A stretch of 64,000 bases of DNA, from positions 101,926,501 through 101,990,500 of the forward strand of contig NC_133027.1 in the NCBI RefSeq assembly GCF_048771995.1, read 5' to 3'. The notes beneath the pieces are model-generated. The model did not search any database. It saw nothing but the letters and a program-made list of their open reading frames with translations, and had not been told where the DNA came from. Positions within the stretch are counted from its first letter, which is position 1, and the number at the start of each line of letters is the position of its first letter. This DNA comes from Taeniopygia guttata (lineage: Eukaryota > Chordata > Aves > Passeriformes > Estrildidae). The position numbers were made by a program, and so were the translations under genes. This document shows, piece after piece, positions 37,106-47,734 of this stretch.

Positions 37106-40100
37106 ACATAAAAGACCAATTTTTCTTAATAGTAGCATAAGGGGAGTAAAGACATTGATATTTTGTCACAGACTTTTCTCAGAGTGTTTTTATGCCCTGG
37201 ACACCACTAATCTTGGAGCCCTTATAAAAGATTGATTATCAACCTGGTTTGTACTTTGAGAATTTCCTGACCTCACCCTGGCAAAATTAATGAATTTACT
37301 ATGTGTGAAAGCAGCATGGGGTGGTCACAGAAGCCCCAAAACTTCTCAGGTGTGAAGATTAACTAGGATATAGTTGGGAAATTTTAGTGGATAAAATGTC
37401 TGTCTCTGTTCTCCAAGAGCTTGTTTCTGCCATGACCCACTGAAGGTTTAGTCAGGTAATTTCTTCACATTCTCAATCCAGGACTGAGCTGTAACAACCA
37501 GCTTTTTGGTTTGTTTTTTTTTTTATCTATTTAAAGTCATGTATAGCTGAGTTGATCTTCTCCACATTCCTTATTTTGTTACTTACTTTCTGACTGTAAT
37601 TACACAAACAATTCAAAGTGGAGGAAAATCTAAATACTTCTTTAGGACTGGAGGAAAATCTAAATACTTCCCTTGGTTCTAATCAACTTGCTGGACCAAA
37701 AGCAGAAATAAACAAATATTGCTGAGTAGATTCCTACACACATAATGGCAATTTGGATTTCAGATAGTGCAGCTACAAATGCCCAGCACAAGGCCAAGTA
37801 CAAAAGCACTGTCACACAGAGATTTTCTCTGTCACCAATTTAATAGCAATAACATGCAGCAGGGGTGCAAATTACTCTGGAGCGAATTAGTCAATTAAAT
37901 AAAATTACTAGACATGCAAAGCAAAGAATTATTTTAATTTCTTGCCCAGTCTGGGGATCTATAACAATTTCCTCTATGAACTGGTACAGCATCACATAGG
38001 CACAGGCTCTGTGCAGAATTACCAAGGATGCATCAGGGTATTTGCAGTTAATTATCTTCCTCATAAGTGATGAGTCAACAACACAAAGCTCCTGGGCCAA
38101 GTAACAAAGCTAGCTGAAAACTAGACATCAAAAGACCACTTCAGCTAAAAAGCTTTCTAATAGAAAGGGGTCACAGAAGCTATCTAGGGAGACACACTGG
38201 CAGAAAGAGTGAGTGAAAGATTAAGGAGTGGGAAGCTTCCTTCCCCACGATGTTATGAACAGCAAGTATTAAGGAAAATCCAAGCATTCTGGTACCTTTA
38301 AATAAACAACAATCCAACTTGTTGCTGAAGTAAAATAACTTTAAAGTAATCATATCTTTAAAAATGTATCTTTAAAAGCCATTTACTTTACACTACTTGG
38401 CTAGAAGAGAATTTCAGGTCACTCTCCTCCTCTTAGAAAGAAGCGAAATGAATTAAAGTTCTGAACTGTTCCCACAGAAATGGTTGTACTTAGAGCTAGA
38501 TACACAACAAGGAGATGATCTGAATGCCAGAAAAATGTGTGATTAGGGGGTTCTCCCATGATTTTTCCCTTGCCTGGAAAGCAATATGAGTTGATGGTCA
38601 TTTCAAACCCTTGTTTTCTCTGAATTTTCAATTCAAAGAGAAATTCTAGACAAGAACAGTGAAACAAGAGTGTGCAAGGCAAATCCTTAAAGACACCAGT
38701 TATAATTATGCAGTGGCTAAGAAAAAGCCAGTATATTCATTCAGAACGGTTAATTTCAAACAGTATCAACCATATTCACAAGTTTCCAGAGTCTCAACTC
38801 AGAGGCTTTGGAGGCCTGAGGATGGGAACAGAGAAACTTCCACAAAATACCATCATTCAAAGATATTTTAGCAAAGGTATCTTTCTTCATGTGGTATAAA
38901 CATTATTCCAGGCAGAAAATCTTCAGACAGATCATCCTTAAAAAGGTGAATGCTCAGATTCTACTAAAGTGAGCTCCAGCTCTATGAAAATTATAGTCAG
39001 AGTACAGAAGAACTCTAAAAAGCTCACCATTATCCACTCTCAAAATCTCAGCATAAAGGTAACCATTTATCTAGGGCTTCACTCAGAGACAAAAAAAATT
39101 TAATACATCATCTGAAAACCCTATGAATATAGAAAAACAAATATTTTTTCACATTGCTCTTCATCACCCAGGCAGAATTAGGAAACAAGAGGTGCCGATA
39201 AGCATCACAATCAAACCTTACAAAACACACATAGAATTTATACTAAATACATCGATGAATCTGAGTGTCCTTATCTTAAGATTTATTCCACTTCTATTGT
39301 GGCAGGAAAGAACTTGTTCCGGAGTTTATTTTTATTCAGGGTTTTCTAAACCATGGGACCCCTCATCTTTGTCAACAAATGTAGAGACAACCTAAATAGA
39401 AATCCTCTATCCTATAAATTGTAATGTGTCTTTTATGCTGCACTAACTTTACCAAAACATACTCTACCTCCATTATAGGAAGAAAACATACAGCTATTTG
39501 GATTAGATTTGGCAGGACTGAAAATAAACCGTAAAAATACTACAGAGATTAACCAGTCACACAGCACTGGAATCCAGAAACACTGATCCAACCCGGAAAG
39601 TTTCCTTCTGACAAAGAAGAATTCCCCATATCAAACCCTGTTGAGATGTACCTTACAGAGACAGTCACAGCAAAAATGCACATGGATGTTCATTTGTAAT
39701 TGCAGCTCCACTTCAGAAGCACCCTGATTTTAACTGGGACTGCCAGAAGCCCAGAGAAGGGAGGTGTAAGAAATATTTGCTATAAAGTCAAAATCTTTCC
39801 ACCACTCCAACAGCAAATATTTTTACATTAGGTCACCACTTCAGACTGTTTGAGCACCAAATCAAAACAGGATTTTCTTTTGCAGAGGTGTTAGATAACC
39901 TATCTTTAAAAGTATCAAAAGACAACATACAGAATTTGAGAAGATGCTTTCAGTATTCATGGACTTTTCAAAAATATTAGTATTTATGCCAGTCACTAGA
40001 AAAAAATCTAAAAAAACTGCAGGAAACACATCATATTACTGAAATATTTTGAAAGTGTTCTTTAAATAATAAAAAAAAAAAATCAAAATTTCTACCAACT

Positions 40101-40681
40101 ATCTCCATGTTAAAAGACATCAGAGGTCAGATGTGAATCTAAAGAATAGCAAGTTAATAAAGTGTCCTCCTCTGAGCTTCCAGGAGAAGAAAAACAGAAG
40201 GGGGTGTTAAATCTTTGAATAAATCTCCAGTAAAGACAGCCAGAAATTATGCTGCCTTTAGCCACATGAAAGAGAATAGAAGGATTTCTCTTTTTAAATT
40301 ACTCTTTATTGTCTGCTTCGTAAATCGTGATCACATGTGGTATTTATTACAATGAAATTTTCTTGTTGCTGTAGCCCTCTTGCTTGCATTTAGTGCTTTC
40401 TGTTTATTTAAAAAAAAAAGTCCAGAAATTCTTCAATTCTGTGACTGAAATTTTCTGATTGTGTACAAGCCAGAGGGTCATGGTGACAACCAAGGAGTCT
40501 GTGTAAAACATAACACACACCTTTTTAAGTTGAGATTCAAAGCAGTAGGAAAGAGTCTAGATCCCATTACCCTATCTCTCCATTTAAACACAGACAGTTT
40601 TTTATAGGTAGGATGGGAATTGAAGTCTAACAAGATTTTTCTATGCCTGTGTAACTTCAGGACATGCACTCCTTATTCTAA
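37106..40681. other. No gene recognised
   Basis: AT-rich non-coding sequence containing the 30-bp tandem duplication at 37619-37670 and an A-run near 40071. Nothing else stands out. Confidence 0.55.
37619..37670 (+). repeat. Two-copy 30-bp tandem duplication
   Basis: The 22-bp word beginning TGGAGGAAAATCTAAATA occurs at 37619-37640 and exactly again at 37649-37670, a period of 30 bp. Confidence 0.9.
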
Positions 40682-41056
40682 AGCCCACCAGAACCATCCC
40701 ATTAGGAACAATTATTTAAGACCTTCTACAACTGACTTTACAAACTTGCCAAACAGGCAAAGCCAATTCACGGATTGACACAAATTCACCTCCCCACTGA
40801 GGCCATGAATCACCACATATATTAAACTAAAGAGAGACACTGATATGACCACGGATAAACACATTCCTTGCATTTTTTTTTTCCAGTTGGAAATTGACCC
40901 ACGTTTGGTTTGAATTAAAGATTCATCGCACTGAAACAAATAACTAAATGGAAAGATATGAGTCCCTTTGAAGAGCGTGCAAATCAAATTTAGGTGATAA
41001 TTGGCAGCAGACAATTGAAACCTACTGTTTATTTGCACAGAACCTGATGTTACTGA
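40682..41056. repeat. Copy A of a 375-bp direct repeat
   Basis: This segment matches 47361-47734 in the same orientation at high identity (roughly 88-90% by eye, with small indels). Shared blocks include GCAAAGCCAATTCAC, TTGACACAAATTCACCTCCC, TGAAACAAATAACTAAATG and TTGAAACCTACTGTTT. Similarity starts abruptly at AGCCCACCAGAACCA and stops after CTGATGTTACTGA. There are no TG...CA ends or obvious target duplication. A 160-residue minus-strand open frame runs through copy A, but the matching frame in copy B is shorter, so coding is doubtful. Confidence 0.9.
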
Positions 41057-44000
41057 AACACGGCTTGAATTCAGGCACACTGTGAACCGAGCAACTGAGT
41101 TTGCAGGAGTTAATTTAACAGTTTTATGTCTGAGGTAGAAACAACCATGTTTTGAACAAAATGAGACAAAATTACATGTGCTCAGACCCCTCACTCCAGC
41201 TACTGTCCCTTCCTGTACAGTTACTGTGCTTCCAAGGTTTTATATGCTGTAATTTGTTTTTCCCCAGAATACTCCTCCTCTCGGGAAAGCGATGCATGGG
41301 GATGCCATAATTGGGAAGAAGAGTAAGCAGCTCATAGCTGAGTTATAATGAAGTATTACCTCCTATAATGTCTTCCCAACTTACTCCCTGTTTGTTTAAC
41401 TTAGTTTGCCAGGGAGCATAAATATACGTGTCATCAGCTGCATGTTTGGCAAACCAAGCAGTTTTTTCTCAGGATGTGCTTGGCCTCAGTGTAAGAGGAA
41501 GCACAGTTTTGCAGCACAAGTGAAGAAGAGAAAAATGTCTCTCCAGCACAGAGCAGGCTAGAGTAGCAACTCCCATAAGATAGATTTGGCCAGAGCATTG
41601 AAGTGAAATTTTGGTGTATTTTTCACTTCACCACATGTTTTATAGATTGGGGTTTTGTTGGTTTGTTTTTTTTTTTTTCCCAGTTAGCCTGAGCTACCAC
41701 TGAATAGAAGGAGGAGGAGGATAAAGATTTTTAAAATATTATAAATTATAGGAATTTTGTGATAAAGGGAAATAGCTATCAGAATAATGAATTCTACAGG
41801 AAAAAAAAAAAAAAAAACTTCAATCCTCAAGACAGAGGAAACTGGTCCCAGTTTGAGCTACTAAAGCCTTCATTCCAAAAGGAAGAGACAGTGTTCATTC
41901 CACACTCACTTGCATCTGCTGGAGGTAAGACCTCTGACAGTAAAATTTGATTCCTACAGATTTTTATTGCCCCATTTTATAGCAATTTTCCATGACAACA
42001 GGGGTGGGGGGGTAGCCATGAGTGGGCGGAGAAGGGAACCCCTCTCCCATGCAGGTCCCCCAACACGGGAGCAAGAGCAGCATCCCTTTCAGGCAGCTGG
42101 GTCATTTCAGGAAGCACCAAGGGCACCTCTGGAGAGGCTTTTCTGCTGCTTCCAGCCCTGAGCATGGATCAGCAAGGGGACATCCCTGGCCAGAGAGAGC
42201 CCCTTGGGTTGGTCTTTGCTCCAGCCTGACCCTGTAAGGAAGCCACACAGCTTTCACTGGGTTTTACTCTAAATCTGCTGTTGTTAGAGAACTTTAGGCA
42301 GCCCCTCTCCACATCACTCAGAGAGAAAACTCTTCACCTTAAGAGTGAAGCTTTAAGGAGATTGCTCTCCCACCCTGCTTCCCATAGAGGTATTGCCCAA
42401 CATGAGTCCTGTATCAAAAATAAAATAGCAAAGCCAACGTGTTTTCAGGACTCAGGAGATAAGTTTTGCCTCCCTGGGGACAGATAGCTCACATAATTTA
42501 GCACAGCTCCAGAGATCAGCTATGTCTGGCCAAGTTTACGTACTTCAGAATTAATGTGGGTTTCCTTCAAGTAATTTAGAGAGCGCTCCCATACACTTAC
42601 CCCTCCACCCAGAGAAAGCATATTACCATTAAATTTCCAGATTACCAAAGCAGAATTATTTCTATTAAAGATAAGATACTATTAATCATAAGTATGGTCA
42701 CCTGAATTTTAAGTCTCTCAAGAGCAATTGGGGCCTGGTCATCTGACTGCTTTACCACACTAACATATTGCCTCTAAATAAATTGACTCTTCAGTAACAA
42801 AACACGTTCTTTTAGCTGTCACAGAAGCTGGCAAAGTTTGATCCTGTCAATCTTTTTCAGAAGTTTATGTTAAGATTATTTAGCTTGGCACAAGGTAACT
42901 TATATAAAGAAGGAGAGACCAAACTTCACCTGAAGTACAGACCACATATCCAAATTTGTTAGAAATTTCAAAGTCCTGCCTGTGAGATAGATGAGTTACT
43001 ATCAGGTGCATCAGTCAGAAGCAAGAAGAAATTATTGCTTTAACTGGCAAGGCTATGCTGGAAGAAGGCCCCATGTATTTTGGCCAAAAAAAAAAAAAAA
43101 ACCCAAAAAAAAACCCCTGTATTTTCTTTTATGAAAGTAGCACAAATAAGACCAGTAAAGGAAAAAGGAAAGAAAAAAAAAAAACAAGCATCAACTAAAC
43201 CAACTATCTATTTGCCCTTCCCCCTGGAAAACAGAAGCTTTGGGACATAGTAGAATACACTCCTTCCTACATTTAATAACGTCTTCCCGGATATTTTCCC
43301 TGATACAACACTATTTATGAAGTCCACACCTTCCTGACATCCCAGTTTTTTCTAACCTCATACTGCAGCTCTCAGATGCTTCATTTATGGCAACACAAGG
43401 CTTGTGGGAACACAGAGGCAAGCAGCTGGTAGAAAATGTTTGGGCTAAAAGAAAACAAAAGGACCTTTTGTGCAAGTTCACAAGAGCATTCTTCAACAGG
43501 CTTCTGCCAAGAACAGGATAGGCTCAGGGGACCAGGTATGGAGGATGAAACGGCTCCTGGACACCCCTTTCCAGCCTTCTTTCCCAGCAATTCACTATTT
43601 CAGTCTGCAGTTCTGCTCTTGTGCAGACTAAATGCAAATGACCTTGATAACATCCCTTTCCAGTGACTTTTTATCTGGTTACAACTGAGTTAGGCCTGAA
43701 ATGCTGAAACAACCTTAGCACAGCTGCAAATACATTTTAATGACTTGAAAAGTAAGTCAAGTGATCTTCCATAAAATGATCAGGTAAAACATAAGCATTA
43801 TTGTGTCATTCACATAAGACAATTAACAGATTTTTTTTTTCAACAGAAATCCACTGAATCGAATTTTAAAACTAGTATTTTCTATTTTGGGGTTGACATG
43901 CTTCATCACAGGCAAAAATGAAAATCAGTTGGGTGAGGGCTTCAGACAAGGAAAGGAAATTACAAATTGAAGGGAGTTTGATTTTTAGGAGCTGAAAAGA

Positions 44001-44387
44001 CTGAAAATACAGCACTCTGCAACAGACAAGTTTAGGGATAACTGTGCAAGGTAAGTCTTTCCAAATCTCACCACAGTCAAAAGAAAACCTGAAACACTGC
44101 TCACAACTTAGCAGATATCTAGTAGAAATTACAACATTTTTAATTACAGACACCAGCTGTTATTTTCCCTACTTGTACTGTATCCATAAAGAACTTTGCA
44201 GTGAAATAGCCCTGTAGGACTGGACACGGTGCAGCACAGCAATTCTTAGAGAAGCAGGTTTATCCACCAGCCCTGGCTGTATGTATGACAATAGGCAGCA
44301 CACATCTGTGGGACCAGGCTTCTCCCATCACAGTCACTCAGCACCCTCCATGCTCGAACAGGGCTCTCAGGCACATCTGTGCAGGAC
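41057..44387. other. No gene recognised
   Basis: Contains T and A runs (near 41667-41680, 41801-41817 and 43086-43115, the last with interspersed C) and a GC-richer patch at about 42000-42240 starting with a G-run. Open frames there overlap on both strands and carry no recognisable domain. Confidence 0.55.
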
Positions 44388-44456
44388 CAAAGCTGGATTT
44401 CACAGATCTCTGCGGGTCCCTTCCAACTCAGCACGTTCTGTGATTCCGTACAGCCT
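44388..44456 (+). mobile_element. CR1 LINE 3' tail fragment
   Basis: The words GATCTCTGCGGGTCCCTTCC and AACTCAG...TTCTGTGATTC are the hallmark end of avian CR1 in sense orientation, ending with the short tail repeat near 44456. Upstream similarity fades quickly, so the 5' limit is approximate. The fragment lies at the edge of a CpG-rich patch. Confidence 0.75.
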
Positions 44457-44665
44457 TTCAAGACTGATGAATCGCAATACTGAAATAATCGCCGTTGTCA
44501 TTTTTATAAGGAGCAAAGCAGCGAGGAAGGCTCCCGAGCCCTTCCGCGCATCCCCCGCGCACGGAGCGGGGCTGGCGGTGGGCAGGAGGGCAGCGGCAGC
44601 CCGAGGCACGAGCTGCTTCCTCCACCTCGTGGAGAATCCTGAGAATGATCGGCAAAATACACGAT

Positions 44666-44700
<35 letters not shown>

Positions 44701-44760
44701 CCTTACCCCGGTCCAGAGCGCTCCAGAATTTTTGGAAATAGTTTTCTGTTACGTCTGATC
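44430..44760. other. CpG-rich patch with 28-A run
   Basis: About 25 CpG dinucleotides fall within 330 bp, 13 of them between 44520 and 44632, while surrounding DNA has almost none. The patch is interrupted by an uninterrupted run of 28 A at 44670-44697. It could be a small CpG-island promoter for an unannotated RNA, a retroposed GC-rich sequence with its A-tail, or a hypomethylated element. No matching open frame or splice sites were recognised. The adjacent CR1 tail ends at about 44456. Confidence 0.6.
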
Positions 44761-46914
44761 TATTATAAGTGCTTAAAAGCTTCCTTTTTTCTTATTAGTG
44801 AACAACATCATTAAATAAACAAGAGATTCAGAGAAGCAACATAGAGATCACTACTGAGAAGGAATGATCAGATCTTAAGCTACTTGGAAAGTTGTAACAT
44901 TTATGAATTACTTCATCACTAGAAAGTGGGGAGAATCTCCTCAGGGTGAGTTTCTTCATTTCACTGCGCTCCAAAGTTTGTACCAGTAAATATTGTTACT
45001 ACACTAGACAATAACTCTGTTACTACTATTCTGGAACTGTTATATTCTTAATAAAAGTGGTTTTTATTTCATTGGTGCTTATCTTTGTTTCATCAGCTGT
45101 CTTATTCTCCTTTATTTCAAGTTTACATGACAATATCAGATTCACCTTCTGATCAAGCCATTTGTTAGATTCTACTTTACTTGATACCTTTAAAAAATGC
45201 TTTTGTGGATTTAAAATTTCCTGTATCTCAACCCTATTTCTGCTAGGTTTTGGTTTGTTTGGGTTGTTTTGGGGGTGGTGCTTAGGGGGGATTGATGGGA
45301 CTTTTTTGTGGGTTTTTTGTTTTGTTTTTTTTTTATTTTTGTATAAGAGTAATTAATACTTCATTCAAATATATTTTGATAGAATATAAATATCACCTGT
45401 TTTCCTGGCATATTCTTGCTTTCATTGCCTCAAATTTTTTTTGCTATTTGACTGCTCTCTTACCTTACAAAGATGTTTTGATTGAAGTATCCATAATGAC
45501 ACCTACCCCAACACAAAGTACAGGACCACACAGCTGAACTAACCCAGTGTATTCACTGTGTGCTAATTGCATAGCAAGCAGCAGAGAAATTAGGTTTTAA
45601 AATCAACACTCCATTAAGACAGCTGGAAGAAATTCACACTTTGCAGTGCTATTGTGTCTGTCTGCCTACAGAATTGATACATACTATTCTTTCTGAAAGG
45701 TAGTCAAAATGCAGAATAAAAACGCTCTGCAGGGCAAATTTCAGCTTTTACACAGATTTTAGTGTTTACTAGCCTTCCATTCCATCTTCCTTCTCCTGGG
45801 GAAAAAAAAGGAAAGTTGAAAAAACCTCAACAAAACAAACCCTAAAAGCTCTTTATGCAGGGATACCAGTGAATTCAGCCTAAACCCACTCACCTGGCTG
45901 AGGGCAAAGGAGGTCAGAGCCCTGGGTTAGGCTCTGACATCCACACCCAGCCAGTGCTGCATGTCCCTGGTTTGTGAGAACCCTATCCTGGAGGGTCTAT
46001 CCATTCCCACATGCAGGAGAGGAAATAGGAGTGCACAATCCTGAATACAATTTTTAGCAAGTACACGTACCCAAACTCCCTGCCCCTGTTGTGGCTGTTA
46101 CCAATTACCAGGGTTAGCAACACTTTCGCTGCCACCTCTATAGGCAGCAGTTCCCATCTGGATTTCCCCCTTTCCCTGCTGGGGCTGTTCTGGGCCTGGC
46201 CAGCTGCATGGCAGATTGCCCCTGGCTGCATCCATGACACCACAAAGGCACTAAATATGTAATGATGTTTTTACCACAAGGGACAGATTTCAAGGGACAG
46301 AAAAAGCAGAGGCTCGAGTGTCTGAACAAGGACTAAGTTTGCTGGCTGTGCTCAGAGAGCAGCTGCCAGCTCTGCTTTCACCACGAGCTGAAGGAAGAGA
46401 TCAAGACTGCCGGGGGGAGCTGGCAGCTACTGCAGCAGTGGGTAACAGACCAGGTAAAAGAGATTGTGGATGAAGATGGACATAGAATATTTTTAATGGT
46501 GAAAAGAGACATGTTAAAATGAAGAGCATTCACTGCATTCAGTGAACATATTATGAATGACTGCCTGGAGTTACAGCTGCAGCATGTAGGAGATTCCCCA
46601 GCAGAGCACCAGTAGCTGCTGGCATTTGGTGAATGTTCATTCACAAGACAGCTCTGCCGAAGATGATGCCTACTTTTCTGACAGTTATTTTCTGTAAAAT
46701 ACTACCCATTTGACTGGTAACAATCTTTTAACATCTTTCTCACAGTAAATTCTCTTTCTAGGTCATAAAAAGTAAAATGTAATGCATTTTTCAATACACA
46801 CCATCACCTGTGTGATCCCATAAAGTTCAATTGAAAACTGCAGCCAGTGCTACACTCTTAAATAACCTTTCTCCACAATGCTAACTGAATATTATTAGTA
46901 CAGAGTTGTCAAGG
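44761..46914. other. No gene recognised
   Basis: AT-rich, with the T/G-rich stretch around 45245-45345 noted separately and a moderately GC-rich block at about 46100-46460 that may be an unrecognised repeat. Confidence 0.5.
45261..45299 (+). other. G-rich tract with four G-runs (possible G-quadruplex)
   Basis: G-runs at 45261-45263, 45271-45275, 45285-45290 and 45297-45299 are separated by 7, 9 and 6 bases, inside a T/G-rich stretch from about 45245 to 45345. The loops are long, so stability would be modest. Confidence 0.5.
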
Positions 46915-47010
46915 ATGAATAAGATGACTGGAGGTCACCTTGTCTAAGGCCCCTGCTCAAGCAGGGTCTCCTGGAGCATGTTTCCCAGGACAGTGCCCAT
47001 GTGATAGAGA
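46915..47010 (-). mobile_element. CR1 LINE fragment, antisense
   Basis: The plus strand reads GGAGGTCACCTTGTCTAAGG, then CCCTGCTCAAGCAGGGTC, then GAGCATGTTTCCCAGGACAG, the reverse complement of the region just inside the CR1 3' end. Similarity is lost after about 47010. It is non-coding. Confidence 0.75.
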
Positions 47011-47360
47011 ACTGCAGGATTTCCACAGCACTGCTTGATGTCTTAGTCAATCATACCATCAGTTTTAAATTGCCTCATTTCTTCCTTAGGCTTATAGTTT
47101 TCAGTGCTTTTAGTGTAGGAAAGGGATGAGACTATTGTTTCAATGCCCTCAGAGACCGTTGGCTGCATCACTACAGACAGAGGAATAAATACAGTCTGCC
47201 TATAAAGATTAAAAGGATAATTACTGCAGTACAAAAAAAGTCTCTGTGAAAGACCAACTGGCTCAATGCTGTGTAAGAGAAATAATATGTAGAGGGAAAA
47301 GTCTTCACAATGAGATTTGGTTACATCTGTAAAATGTTAAAACCTCCTCTCATTACTCAG

Positions 47361-47734
47361 AGCCCACCAGAACCACCCCGTTTGACACAATTATTTAAGA
47401 CCATCTACAACTGACCAAGCCCTTTACAGAGTTGCCAAACAGGCAAAGCCAATTCACAGATTGACACAAATTCACCTCCCCACTGAGGCTGTGAATCACC
47501 ACATACGTTACACTAAAATTAAACTGATATGATTGTGGATTCCTTGCTTTATTTTTTTTTCCAGTAGGAAATTCACCCATGTTTGGTTTGAATTACTCAC
47601 TCATTGCACTGAAACAAATAACTAAATGTAAAGATATGAGTTCCTTTGAAGAGAGTGCAAATCAAATTTGGGTGATAATTAGCAGCAGATAATTGAAACC
47701 TACTGTTTGTTTGCACAGAATCTGATGTTACTGA
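47361..47734. repeat. Copy B of the 375-bp direct repeat
   Basis: The second member of the pair, 6.68 kb to the right of copy A and in the same orientation. It differs by substitutions and short indels, including an insertion near 47415-47425 and a loss of several bases around 47515-47550. The family is unknown to me: it could be an old transposon, or a local duplication of a non-coding element. Confidence 0.9.

Noticed and set aside
40712..41194. 160-codon minus-strand open frame over repeat copy A
   Set aside because: Most of it lies in the 375-bp repeat. The corresponding frame in copy B is much shorter and shifted, and no protein family is recognisable.
44281..44814. 177-codon plus-strand open frame
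   Set aside because: It runs through a CR1 tail and the A28 run (a poly-Lys stretch) and has no domain. It is chance openness in CpG-rich DNA.
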